Below are positions 1 to 7,469 of a stretch of DNA of 33,496 bases, piece by piece. This DNA is from Ignavibacteriota bacterium (GTDB lineage Bacteria > Bacteroidota > Ignavibacteria > UBA10030 > SZUA-254): NCBI GenBank assembly GCA_016212665.1, contig JACREZ010000031.1:1-33496 (forward strand), written 5' to 3'. The position numbers were made by a program, and so were the translations under genes. The notes below the pieces were generated by a model. It did no database searches, was not told the origin of the DNA, and saw only the letters and a program-made list of their open reading frames with translations. How positions within the stretch are numbered: position 1 is the first letter of the stretch; each line of letters opens with the position of its first letter.

Positions 1-1
1 G

Positions 2-37
2 GAAGAAGTTGTAATTGATTGGGAGAATACGGTTTGA
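2..37 (+). CDS. Possible C-terminal tail of an upstream gene (partial)
   Basis: Reading from base 2 gives eleven codons (EEVVIDWENTV) and a TGA stop at 35-37. A terminator-like hairpin follows at 115-148, which is the expected arrangement for the end of a + strand gene entering from the left. The other two forward frames stop even sooner. The stretch is too short for any product call and could be chance; confidence rests only on the position relative to the terminator. Confidence 0.3.
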   Translation, partial: EEVVIDWENTV

Positions 38-114
38 AAATTGCTGTTGGCATACCACCAATAACGATTCTGGTTCGATCTTGTTGCACTATCAATCACA
101 ATAAACAAAACAAA

Positions 115-148
115 GGGGCTGCCCTTTTGAGACAGCCCCATTTTTTTT
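115..148 (+). terminator. Rho-independent terminator (possible IS-end resemblance)
   Basis: GGGGCTG (115-121) pairs with CAGCCCC (133-139) around an 11-nt loop, followed by A and eight T (141-148). This is a standard intrinsic terminator for transcription entering from the left. The inner part read on the - strand (GGGGCTGTCTCAAAA) also resembles the tips of some insertion sequences, so a remnant IS end is an alternative. No transposase or partner inverted repeat was seen. Confidence 0.7.
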
Positions 149-192
149 GATGAACGAAAATCGATTCGTATTCCTGAAGGAGGAACTGAGAA

Positions 193-210
193 GCGCCTGT
201 CCCGCCAACC
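193..210 (+). repeat. Direct repeat A, copy 1
   Basis: GCGCCTGTCCCGCCAAC here matches GTGCCTGTTCCGCCAAC at 405-421 with two differences in 17. The core resembles the CTGTCCCGC-ACxGT segment of cobalamin riboswitches, but neither the upstream GGTG..AATCC segment nor the downstream B12 box (AGCCAGGAGACCTGCC-like) is present, so it is not called as one. Confidence 0.5.
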
Positions 211-225
211 GTGGAAATGCAAATA

Positions 226-262
226 CAATGTCCGATAGAATACTGTCGGACATTGTTGTTTA
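226..262 (+). terminator. Strong 13-bp hairpin with weak T-rich tail
   Basis: CAATGTCCGATAG (226-238) pairs with CTGTCGGACATTG (243-255) with a single G-T wobble and an AATA loop. The sequence after it is T-rich but interrupted (TTGTTT). It may act as a terminator or as a stable end of a small RNA. Its GTCCGATAG arm matches the GTCTGATAA arm of the hairpin at 470-494. Confidence 0.45.
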
Positions 263-404
263 ATGCAGTTTCAAAACTTCTATCTAAAAATTCACCGCAA
301 CGTATACAGAGAAAAACACAACGTGACGCAAAAAAAAATAGAGTTTTTGGAACTTCTCCTGATGTAATCAATCATTCATTTGATGCTTTAATGGAGAAAG
401 TAAT

Positions 405-421
405 GTGCCTGTTCCGCCAAC
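405..421 (+). repeat. Direct repeat A, copy 2
   Basis: GTGCCTGTTCCGCCAAC is the second copy of the motif at 193-209. Here the GCCAACG end (416-422) can also pair with CGTTGGC (433-439) around a 10-nt loop; copy 1 does not preserve that helix. Confidence 0.5.
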
Positions 422-469
422 GACGGGAAAGCCGTTGGCTCGGTGCATGTCGGTACTGGAAAGAAAATT

Positions 470-499
470 GTCTGATAATGTTTTTTTATCGGGCTTTTT
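470..499 (+). terminator. Terminator-like hairpin of copy 2
   Basis: GTCTGATAA (470-478) pairs with TTATCGGGC (486-494), including two G-T wobbles, around a T-rich 7-nt loop; five T follow directly (495-499). The arrangement is that of an intrinsic terminator or attenuator downstream of the conserved motif at 405. Confidence 0.45.
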
Positions 500-586
500 C
501 CATTTATTCCGTTTTTCCTCCCTCTCGAAATCCTTCTGAATAGAGTATTTGACGCAAAAAATAGAATTCAAAAAAAAATGTAAATA

Positions 587-630
587 TTTTTGCAAAAACA
601 CTTGACACTTTGCAAAAGTTTTCTTAAAAT
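587..630 (+). promoter_or_regulatory. Sigma-70-like promoter with two TTTGCAAA palindromes
   Basis: A perfect -35 box TTGACA (602-607), a 17-nt spacer and a -10 box TAAAAT (625-630) predict a start near 637. TTTTTGCAAAAA (587-598) is a perfect palindrome just before the -35 box, and a second TTTGCAAA (609-616) lies inside the spacer. The two centres are 20 bp apart, close to two helical turns, so a repressor operator is plausible. A long leader of about 320 nt then precedes the giant gene at 960. Confidence 0.65.
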
Positions 631-636
631 ACGGCA

Positions 637-959
637 GAATAAAACATCGAAGTGTTAAGATTCTCTCAGCGAATTGCTTCCACACCTTTTTAAGTTCAAT
701 ACGCTGAGCGAACGCATGCAGACATAAGGTGGGTTATTCACCAAGACAAATACTCAAGTTACTATTGAAAGTTGAATACTGATTATTCGTGTGAAATTAT
801 TTTTCTTTTACCGGACACAGAATGAATCATGCTGTTGAACAACCACGGTGTTGTTTCACGCGAGTCGTCATGTTCATACATATACAAAAAAAGAATTTGA
901 AATTTTTGAAATCCAAATTAACTAATCCACTAACAATCAATTAACAAACAGGAGCAGGT
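637..959 (+). promoter_or_regulatory. Long structured 5' leader of the first adhesin-like gene
   Basis: No gene is visible between the predicted transcription start and ATG 960. Two long-range helices can form: CTCAGCG (665-671) with CGCTGAG (702-708), and CGTGTGAAA (788-796) with TTTCACGCG (854-862, one wobble), the latter enclosing a smaller AACAAC/GTTGTT hairpin. The leader ends with CTAATCCACTA (922-932) and a good AGGAG ribosome binding site. No known riboswitch consensus was recognised. Confidence 0.4.
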
Positions 960-3900
960 ATGAAATACCTAAAACTATTTGTAACGTTGGTGCTCATAAC
1001 GTCCTTCGTTGCAACCTTAACTTTCGCAGGTAAAGAGTCTAGCTTTAACCAGACTACCAGCAAAGGTAAAGTTGAATGGAAACGTTTGTCATCAGCGAAA
1101 CCTAATGTACAGCTTAAAGATTCGGATGTTCCCGAATCAGAATTAAGCAAAGCAAAAAGTACTTCACCCAAAAGTACCAATGCTAATTATATGCAATACT
1201 CAAAAGTGGTCCCGCAGAAAGATGTTACTGCTACGACACCACTTGCCGGTACCTACCAGATTCCGGGAGACTTCGCGTCTATCGGAGCGGCAGTTGCCGT
1301 GTTGAATTATGTCGGTGTATCTGATGATGTCACGTTTGAATTGAACGCATCAAGCTACAACGAATTCATGGTTGCAATCGGTTCGTATGCTGGTAACAGT
1401 GATTATACTGTTACAGTGCAACCTGCCGCAGCAACTGCAGTCACAATTAATTTCTTTTCAACAGCAACCAATGGTAAAGGGTTTGCGTTTACTGGCGCGA
1501 AGAACTTTACCATTGACGGTTTGAACACTGGCGGTGCAAGTCTCTCATTACAATGGGATGCGGCACAGCCATTCCCGACTTCAGACGGTTTTGGTTCAAC
1601 GGTATACATTACCGGTGGAAGTGAAAACATTGCTGTGAAAAATGCTGACATCAAAGGACGTGTAAACAATGCAGTCTGGGCGAGTCAAACAGAAGGTCGT
1701 TCAGCTATATTTGCTTTCAGTCCCGATGGAGATCCATACGAAAATTATGGACTTACTTTTGATGGCTTGACAATTTCAGGTGCAAGTTTTGGTATGAAGT
1801 TCTTAGGTCAAGATGCCCTCGTTGGTGGTGGTGGAATCTCTATCACCAATTGTAATATCGGTGGCGCCTTTGGTGACCCGGTTCTCATTGGTATTTTAGG
1901 TGTATATACCTATAATGTTAATTTTTCAAATAACGTTATTGACGGAACAAAATACCTTGTTTATTACAAAACCAATGCAACAACTGAGTATGAAGATGAA
2001 TATGCGTTCAATGGTGGTTCATTCTTAACACTCTTAGGTCAGTCAACTGCTATGCACTGGATTGCAGTAGATAATGGCGTGTTTGATAACAACGTTCTTC
2101 AGAATGTTGGAATTGATGCGTTTGGTTCAGGTATCATATCTTATGGTACAAGAATCTACTTCCTCAATCTTGGACTAAACATTGCTTCTACGGTAAAAAA
2201 TAATAAAATTACAAACATTACAGTAGATGCTACATCTACATCAATTACTGGTATCCGTGGTCCGGCAGGAAATGTTTACCACAATTCAATTCGCTTAGTT
2301 GGTGATAACACCGGTGGAACGAGTACTTGCTTAAACGGTGTAACAACTGCGTATAACAATGCTCTGTCAAACGAAATGACAGGAAGCGGCGCTTCCAGCC
2401 GACGTGGTTATACCATAGGCGGCACAGTAGATTATAATGCTGTCTATGCAAGCGGTGGTTATTTCGTTGCCGGTTTAAATGGTGTGAACGCTGCTCTCGC
2501 AGGTGGACACAACATCAATGGCGTGTTTGGCGCAGTCAATTTCAATGCGGACTTAACACTCAACACTGCAGGTCCATCATCAGCAGAAAATATTGGTAAG
2601 TCACGTGTCAACGTTTTAGATGACTTTGATGGAACGGCACGTGATACCTCGGCCGCAGGAAAGCGTGATGCAGGCGCATACGAATATAGCGCAGACTTCA
2701 CAACAGCCTACGGACCGGATGTCGTTGCTTCCGGATTTGCCGCTCCGCCAGCAGGTGTGCCGGTGGGTCCGCCGCAACCAGTGAAAGTAACAATAAAGAA
2801 CAACTCTGCGACAGCAACTTCAGCGTTTGATGTTTCTGTCAGTATTCCTGATGCAGTTCCTTTCAATGCAACTCTCAATGGAGTTACATTGAATCCGATG
2901 GAAAGCAAAACAATCACGGTCGGCACGTGGAATCCATCTGCCCCGGGAACCTATACTGCTTCCGCTTCTCACAACCTCGCCGGTGATATTGCAACCGGTA
3001 ACGATGCAACTTCAAAGAGCATCACGGTCAGCGCACCGACAGCTCTCACAACTGCGAAAACATTTACATTTGATACTGGTTTAGAAGGTTGGACAACATC
3101 GCCAATCGCAACCAATCCGGCATTGGGTGAATGGCAACGAAGTAATTCGTTTACAAAACTAGCCGGACCATATTCCGGTTATTCTTTAGTAACCACCAGG
3201 CCCACGGATGCAACAAAGTACACAGAGGGAGCCTATGCAAGTTCACAGGGATATTCCACGACCTATCCCGGAGCCAACATTGTTTTATCGGAATGGCTTG
3301 ACATTGATAATATCGGTGCTGGAACCGACCTTTACCTTTCCTTCTTCCATTCAATCAGAACTGAATGGGATTGGGATCGTAGTTGGTGGGAATATACACT
3401 TGATGGTTCAACGTGGAATCATATCGGTGTATTAAATGATCCAAATGGTCTCAATTGGTACAATGAAGATTTATATGAAGAAGCACAGATTGATCCTGAT
3501 GCATTCGATTATTCAACAGCACAACAATATGGTTTGATGACCGGCGAGCCGACTGATTGGCCTTCATGGGTATCAAACAGTGATGAAGTTTCACCTTCAG
3601 GATGGGTGTATTCAGCTATAAAGATGACAGCGGCGAATTATCCCGGTGCAACACGCGCTTCGGCAATCCGCTTCCGTTTTGTTGCTTTCTCTGATGCAGT
3701 CTATGGTCCCGCGAATGGTGGTTGGGCAATTGATAATATTAGTATTGGACCTGACCCAACGGCATTTAGTGGTTCATCAATCATCGGTCAATTATTCCAT
3801 GATATTGATGGAAATGGAGTGATGGATGGAGCCGATTCAGCGATGACGAACAGAACGGTAAAATTAAATCGTTTTGGAAGCAACATCGCAACCACCACGA

Positions 3901-6326
3901 CTGATGGAAGCGGTATGTATTCATTTGATCAAACAAAGGTTAATTTACCCGCAGCATACGAAGTTGAAGTTGTGTTACCCGGTTACGGATTCACAATTCC
4001 TGCAGATGCAGCAACGACCGGTAAATCAACAGTAAGTAACACCGGAGACAACGATGATGATGTTGTCAACTTCGGTGCATTCTTCGGTTCAGTCAGCGGT
4101 AAAAAATTCAATGATGTGAACAATAACGGCTCTGACGATAGCGAACCCGGATATTCCGGCTGGACTATCCAGGCACGTACAACTTCTTGCACCGGTACCG
4201 TTGTTGGAACAGCAACGACCGATGCAAACGGTGCATACTCAATTGCATTGCCTCCCGGAACGTACTACATCCGTGAAGTAAAGCAAAGCGGTTACAGAGC
4301 AACAACAGATACTTGTGTTACCATCACAATCAGCGGTGCAGAGCCGACAGCAACGGTCAACTTCGGTAACTTCAAACTTGGTATCATCAAGTTTGAGGCA
4401 CTGAACGACCTCGATGGCGACGGAATCAAAGATGCCGGCGACGTAACAGCACTGCCTTCAGGCGCATTTGTTAATTTCGACGTAACGAAAGATGGCGACC
4501 CGTTTGCTTCTTCCGTTATCGGAAGCCAAACAGCATCCGAAACATTCTCCGACCTTGATGTTGGCGTGTATGTATTCACACAAACCAGCACACCGAGCGG
4601 TTGGGAAGTTACCAACCCCGCAGCGTCAACGACCGTAACAGTCGCGACAAGCGGTGTCAACTCAACAATTACCAGACTCCATTTCAAACAACCGAAAGTC
4701 AACGGATATGTATTTGATGATACAGACGGAGACGGAACATGGGACGGTGGCGAACCGGCTCTTGAAGGTTGGGATGTAGTCATCAGCGGTAACGGCGGCG
4801 GTACATTCGCCACCGATGCAGATGGTTTCTATGAAACATATGTAGGAACCGGAAACCACACGATTAGTGTAGCAAACCAAACCGGATGGTCACAAACAAC
4901 TCCGGTTGCAAACGCAGGAACATTTGTATTCTCAGCAGTGAGCGGTACAGTCCCCGGCGCAGACCAGTTGAACAAAAACTTTGGTAAATTCGAAAACATC
5001 ACCGTCAGTGGAACAGTATATCGTGACTATAACGGTGACGGCGCAGTCAACGGTGCAGATGCTCCGATGAGTGCAACCGTTAGTTTGACCGGTTCTTCCG
5101 ACCAAACCGGCGGTACGTTCTCCTTCACCGGTGTTGGTGGTGGTGCAAAGACCTTGTCGGTAACAGTTCCTTCAGGATTTACAGCAACCACAGCAGCAAG
5201 CATTGCAATTTCACCTGCAAGCGGTGTAAATTCAACCGGTAATGTATTCCTCCTCTTCCAGGATTCAGACGGCGAAAATACATATCGTACGTTCACACTT
5301 GATACCATGCAATCACATGCAGCGCGTAAAGCAATTGCACGTAAAGCAGGAAACTTCCCGAACCTTGTCAACATGCTTGCAGAAATCTTCAAGCAGGCAA
5401 AAGATTCAAGTCTCGCGACCGGAATCGAAGTCGGTGAAGCAGGTAATCTCTTATCCAATGGTAAGACAGTAAAAGGCTATGTAAAACCGGCGAAAGAAGG
5501 AGACGTTCAGGCATCCTTGTACAAAAAAGGAAAACTTGGACCTCTCTATCAGGACGGTACAGCAAGTGGACTTGACTTCTTCACAGGCGGTGAAAAGAGA
5601 ATCACCAAATTGAACAAGAACCTTGGACCCGACAAACACGATAACGTGTTGTTCGGTAATTTGATGGTGTTGGCAGTGAACATCGCCGCCAGCGACTTCG
5701 AAAAGACCCCGACCGGCTTCGGTGATTTGAAGTACGTCGGTTCGTATGAAGCATGGGACGGAATGACCGTTCGTCAAATCCTTGCAGATGCAAACGATAA
5801 GATGACCAACTGGGAATTCGTCACTGCTTCCACATTCAGTGATATGAATGCGGCAGTAGCATCAATCAACGCAGAATTTGCTTCTACGTCGCTTGATACT
5901 GCTTCGTTCTTTGCAGGTGGAAAATTGTCATGGACTGGCGTAATGCCGGTGAGCCAGAGCGATATTCTCATCGCGAATCCGAATGCACAACCGTATCAGA
6001 TTCCGACTGAGCAACATCCTCCGGTTCCGACAGCATTTGCTTTGAACCAGAACTATCCAAATCCATTCAACCCGACAACAACCATTAGCTTTGAACTTGC
6101 TGAACCGGCAATTGTTACCGTAAAGGTATTCAATATGTTAGGTCAGGAAGTTGCGACGGTTCTCGATCGTGAAGAATTCTTTGATGGCGTGTATAGCGAA
6201 ACATTTGATGCGTCAGGCTTGACCTCAGGTGTGTACTTCTATCAGATCCTCACAGATGTAACGAACGAAGAAACAGGTGCAACACAGCACTTTACGCAGA
6301 CAAAGAAAATGTTGTTAGCGAAGTAA
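960..6326 (+). CDS. Giant T9SS-secreted adhesin-like protein with beta-helix and SdrD-B-like repeats
   Basis: This 1788-residue protein starts at an ATG with an AGGAG site 6-10 bases upstream and begins with a Sec signal peptide ending near TLTFA. Regions in order: low-complexity linker; a probable right-handed parallel beta-helix (about 95-577); a CARDB-like Ig domain (about 581-694); a jelly-roll/MAM-like domain with WDWDRSWWEYTLDGSTW (about 700-930); five SdrD-B/Cna-B-like repeats (starting near 937, 1045, 1140, 1246, 1348), each opening with a Dx(D/N)x(D/N)G loop likely to bind calcium; an unnamed module (about 1450-1664) shared with the protein at 30951; and a T9SS type A sorting domain (about 1690-1788, NYPNPFNPTTTISF ... 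KKMLLAK). The family knowledge says such proteins are exported by T9SS and attached at the cell surface. A role in adhesion or surface-layer structure is inference. Confidence 0.85.
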   Translation: MKYLKLFVTLVLITSFVATLTFAGKESSFNQTTSKGKVEWKRLSSAKPNVQLKDSDVPESELSKAKSTSPKSTNANYMQYSKVVPQKDVTATTPLAGTYQIPGDFASIGAAVAVLNYVGVSDDVTFELNASSYNEFMVAIGSYAGNSDYTVTVQPAAATAVTINFFSTATNGKGFAFTGAKNFTIDGLNTGGASLSLQWDAAQPFPTSDGFGSTVYITGGSENIAVKNADIKGRVNNAVWASQTEGRSAIFAFSPDGDPYENYGLTFDGLTISGASFGMKFLGQDALVGGGGISITNCNIGGAFGDPVLIGILGVYTYNVNFSNNVIDGTKYLVYYKTNATTEYEDEYAFNGGSFLTLLGQSTAMHWIAVDNGVFDNNVLQNVGIDAFGSGIISYGTRIYFLNLGLNIASTVKNNKITNITVDATSTSITGIRGPAGNVYHNSIRLVGDNTGGTSTCLNGVTTAYNNALSNEMTGSGASSRRGYTIGGTVDYNAVYASGGYFVAGLNGVNAALAGGHNINGVFGAVNFNADLTLNTAGPSSAENIGKSRVNVLDDFDGTARDTSAAGKRDAGAYEYSADFTTAYGPDVVASGFAAPPAGVPVGPPQPVKVTIKNNSATATSAFDVSVSIPDAVPFNATLNGVTLNPMESKTITVGTWNPSAPGTYTASASHNLAGDIATGNDATSKSITVSAPTALTTAKTFTFDTGLEGWTTSPIATNPALGEWQRSNSFTKLAGPYSGYSLVTTRPTDATKYTEGAYASSQGYSTTYPGANIVLSEWLDIDNIGAGTDLYLSFFHSIRTEWDWDRSWWEYTLDGSTWNHIGVLNDPNGLNWYNEDLYEEAQIDPDAFDYSTAQQYGLMTGEPTDWPSWVSNSDEVSPSGWVYSAIKMTAANYPGATRASAIRFRFVAFSDAVYGPANGGWAIDNISIGPDPTAFSGSSIIGQLFHDIDGNGVMDGADSAMTNRTVKLNRFGSNIATTTTDGSGMYSFDQTKVNLPAAYEVEVVLPGYGFTIPADAATTGKSTVSNTGDNDDDVVNFGAFFGSVSGKKFNDVNNNGSDDSEPGYSGWTIQARTTSCTGTVVGTATTDANGAYSIALPPGTYYIREVKQSGYRATTDTCVTITISGAEPTATVNFGNFKLGIIKFEALNDLDGDGIKDAGDVTALPSGAFVNFDVTKDGDPFASSVIGSQTASETFSDLDVGVYVFTQTSTPSGWEVTNPAASTTVTVATSGVNSTITRLHFKQPKVNGYVFDDTDGDGTWDGGEPALEGWDVVISGNGGGTFATDADGFYETYVGTGNHTISVANQTGWSQTTPVANAGTFVFSAVSGTVPGADQLNKNFGKFENITVSGTVYRDYNGDGAVNGADAPMSATVSLTGSSDQTGGTFSFTGVGGGAKTLSVTVPSGFTATTAASIAISPASGVNSTGNVFLLFQDSDGENTYRTFTLDTMQSHAARKAIARKAGNFPNLVNMLAEIFKQAKDSSLATGIEVGEAGNLLSNGKTVKGYVKPAKEGDVQASLYKKGKLGPLYQDGTASGLDFFTGGEKRITKLNKNLGPDKHDNVLFGNLMVLAVNIAASDFEKTPTGFGDLKYVGSYEAWDGMTVRQILADANDKMTNWEFVTASTFSDMNAAVASINAEFASTSLDTASFFAGGKLSWTGVMPVSQSDILIANPNAQPYQIPTEQHPPVPTAFALNQNYPNPFNPTTTISFELAEPAIVTVKVFNMLGQEVATVLDREEFFDGVYSETFDASGLTSGVYFYQILTDVTNEETGATQHFTQTKKMLLAK

Positions 6327-6337
6327 GTGTGGTATTT

Positions 6338-6367
6338 TCTCCCGTCCTGCGAGAGCAGGGCGGGAGA
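6338..6367 (+). other. Intercistronic 13-bp hairpin without a T-tract
   Basis: TCTCCCGTCCTGC (6338-6350) pairs with GCAGGGCGGGAGA (6355-6367), with one T-G wobble, around a GAGA (GNRA) loop. No T-run follows on either strand, so it is not a classical terminator. It may slow or partly stop transcription or protect the upstream transcript from 3' decay between the giant gene and the small T9SS gene. Confidence 0.6.
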
Positions 6368-6413
6368 GCTAATTATAATTTAATTCACAAATATTCAGAC
6401 ACATAAATTAATA

Positions 6414-6426
6414 AGGGAGAATCCCT
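6414..6426 (+). promoter_or_regulatory. Ribosome binding site inside a mini-hairpin
   Basis: AGGGA (6414-6418) is the Shine-Dalgarno sequence for ATG 6430 and can pair with TCCCT (6422-6426) around a GAA loop. Five base pairs are weak, but the arrangement could tune initiation. Confidence 0.35.
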
Positions 6427-6429
6427 AAT

Positions 6430-7362
6430 ATGCGATTACGTACTATTTTTTCGATAACTGTAATTTTGATTGCAGTTATTGCTCTATCAACAACAAGTTA
6501 TTCACAGGCACGAGTTGGCGCGTACGGCTTACAACTGATTGTGAAGGATGATGCAACCGGCGGAGATACACTCTATGCTGGTTTTTCCAATGCCACTTCA
6601 GTTTCAGAATTTTGCATTGATGCAGACACGTTTGAAGTAGCTCCGTTCGGAGTTTCTGTCAACGAGTTTGAAAATCCTCCGCTTCCCCCGGATGGAGTTT
6701 TTGATGCACGATTTATTAATAACAGGACAAGCGCGGTTGCCTGCCTTGGTCAAGGGTTACCGAATAATTTTCATTTAGCCAAGAATTTTTCATCTTCATT
6801 CAGAGATACCTTCCGTGTCCAATTTCAAGGAAGTGCGGCGTCCGGTGGCGCTTACCCATTTCATTTTTCATGGAATTTATCAGGTACTACTTATGCCAAC
6901 GGTTCATGGACAATGCGATATACTGTTCCAGATGAACCCACTACTGTCGTTGACATGGTTGCAAATTCATCCCACGATATCACTTCTGCGGAAGTTAATA
7001 GAGTACTTATAATTTTTGATGGTACTGTTGGAGTCCGTGAGGTAGGTGAGGTTATTCCCCAAACGTTCGGACTCAATCAGAACTATCCGAATCCGTTCAA
7101 CCCGGCAACAACAATTCGGTTTGATATAAAAAACACATCGGAAACAACGATTGCGGTGTATGATGTCCTCGGAAGAAAAATTGCATCATTAGTGAATGAA
7201 CAACTTTCTCCGAAACAATATGAAGTAACATGGAACGGAATGACGGATAACGGCATCGTTGCATCAAGCGGAACCTATTATATCCGTATGAATGCAAAGT
7301 ACACGGAAAACGGTGTTGATGATGAGTTCAGTTCTGTTCGTAAAATTGTTTTAATGAAGTAA
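6430..7362 (+). CDS. Small T9SS-secreted protein with a GxFDxRF module
   Basis: The 310-residue product has a Sec signal peptide (cleavage near SYSQA), one copy of a module also found in four other proteins of this window (about 33-195, key motif PPLPPDGVFDARF followed by LGQG and ending in a HFSWNLS strand), and a T9SS type A sorting domain (about 211-310, NYPNPFNPATTIRFD ... RKIVLMK). It is little more than one module plus an export signal, which makes it the simplest bearer of that module. The gene lies 103 bp after the giant gene and 107 bp before the fibronectin-like gene, all in one direction with only hairpins between, so co-transcription is likely. The function is unknown; a surface-exposed structural or ligand-binding role is inference. 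Confidence 0.8.
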   Translation: MRLRTIFSITVILIAVIALSTTSYSQARVGAYGLQLIVKDDATGGDTLYAGFSNATSVSEFCIDADTFEVAPFGVSVNEFENPPLPPDGVFDARFINNRTSAVACLGQGLPNNFHLAKNFSSSFRDTFRVQFQGSAASGGAYPFHFSWNLSGTTYANGSWTMRYTVPDEPTTVVDMVANSSHDITSAEVNRVLIIFDGTVGVREVGEVIPQTFGLNQNYPNPFNPATTIRFDIKNTSETTIAVYDVLGRKIASLVNEQLSPKQYEVTWNGMTDNGIVASSGTYYIRMNAKYTENGVDDEFSSVRKIVLMK

Positions 7363-7416
7363 TTCGTTTCCTCTATAGATTTTTTGGTACAAGCAACAGT
7401 TTGATAGGAAATAACC

Positions 7417-7451
7417 GAATGCGGAATTCGCTTCTGGCGAACTCCGCATTC
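7417..7451 (+). other. Intercistronic hairpin, 15-bp stem with one mismatch
   Basis: GAATGCGGAATTCGC (7417-7431) faces GCGAACTCCGCATTC (7437-7451) with one A-C mismatch and a TTCTG loop. Only a short T-poor stretch follows, so termination would be weak. Its presence argues that the next gene starts at ATG 7470 rather than at the upstream TTG 7401, because coding through such a hairpin would be odd. Confidence 0.55.
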
Positions 7452-7469
7452 TCATTTGGGGCTTCTGTT

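Larger units (their letters stand above)
149..601. other. Non-coding region with two diverged copies of a structured element
   Basis: No credible gene lies here; open frames on both strands are short, lack ribosome binding sites and run through hairpins. Two parallel series of elements are visible. Copy 1 has hairpin TTCCT/AGGAA (171-185), GCGCCTGTCCCGCCAAC (193-209), hairpin GTCCGATAG/CTGTCGGAC (230-251) and GACGCA-A(n)-TAGA from 325. Copy 2 has TTCTCC/GGAGAA (354-398), GTGCCTGTTCCGCCAAC (405-421), hairpin GTCTGATAA/TTATCGGGC (470-494) and GACGCA-A(n)-TAGA from 551. The constant order and offset of about 210-240 bp point to a decayed tandem duplication. Confidence 0.5.

Noticed and set aside
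61-90. tRNA T-arm (GGTTCGATC)
   Set aside because: No acceptor stem, D-arm or anticodon arm can be placed around it.
193-260. Cobalamin riboswitch
   Set aside because: Only the CTGTCCCGCC-like core is present; the GGTG..AATCC segment and the B12 box are missing, and no vitamin B12 gene follows directly.
211-543. 110-codon open frame on the + strand
   Set aside because: It begins at a GTG without a ribosome binding site, runs through two hairpins and both repeat copies, and has no signal peptide or recognisable domain.
165-600. CRISPR array
   Set aside because: There are only two imperfect repeat copies with a spacing over 200 bp and no cas genes.
96-685. Two - strand frames (96-371 and 368-685)
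   Set aside because: They share the short VVGGTG/TVGGTG segment only because they cross the direct repeat on the opposite strand; composition is not protein-like and one reads through the terminator at 115.
4292-5458. Long - strand frames opposite the SdrD-B-like repeats
   Set aside because: They are antisense shadows of a repeat-rich, codon-biased gene, with no start signals and no domain match.
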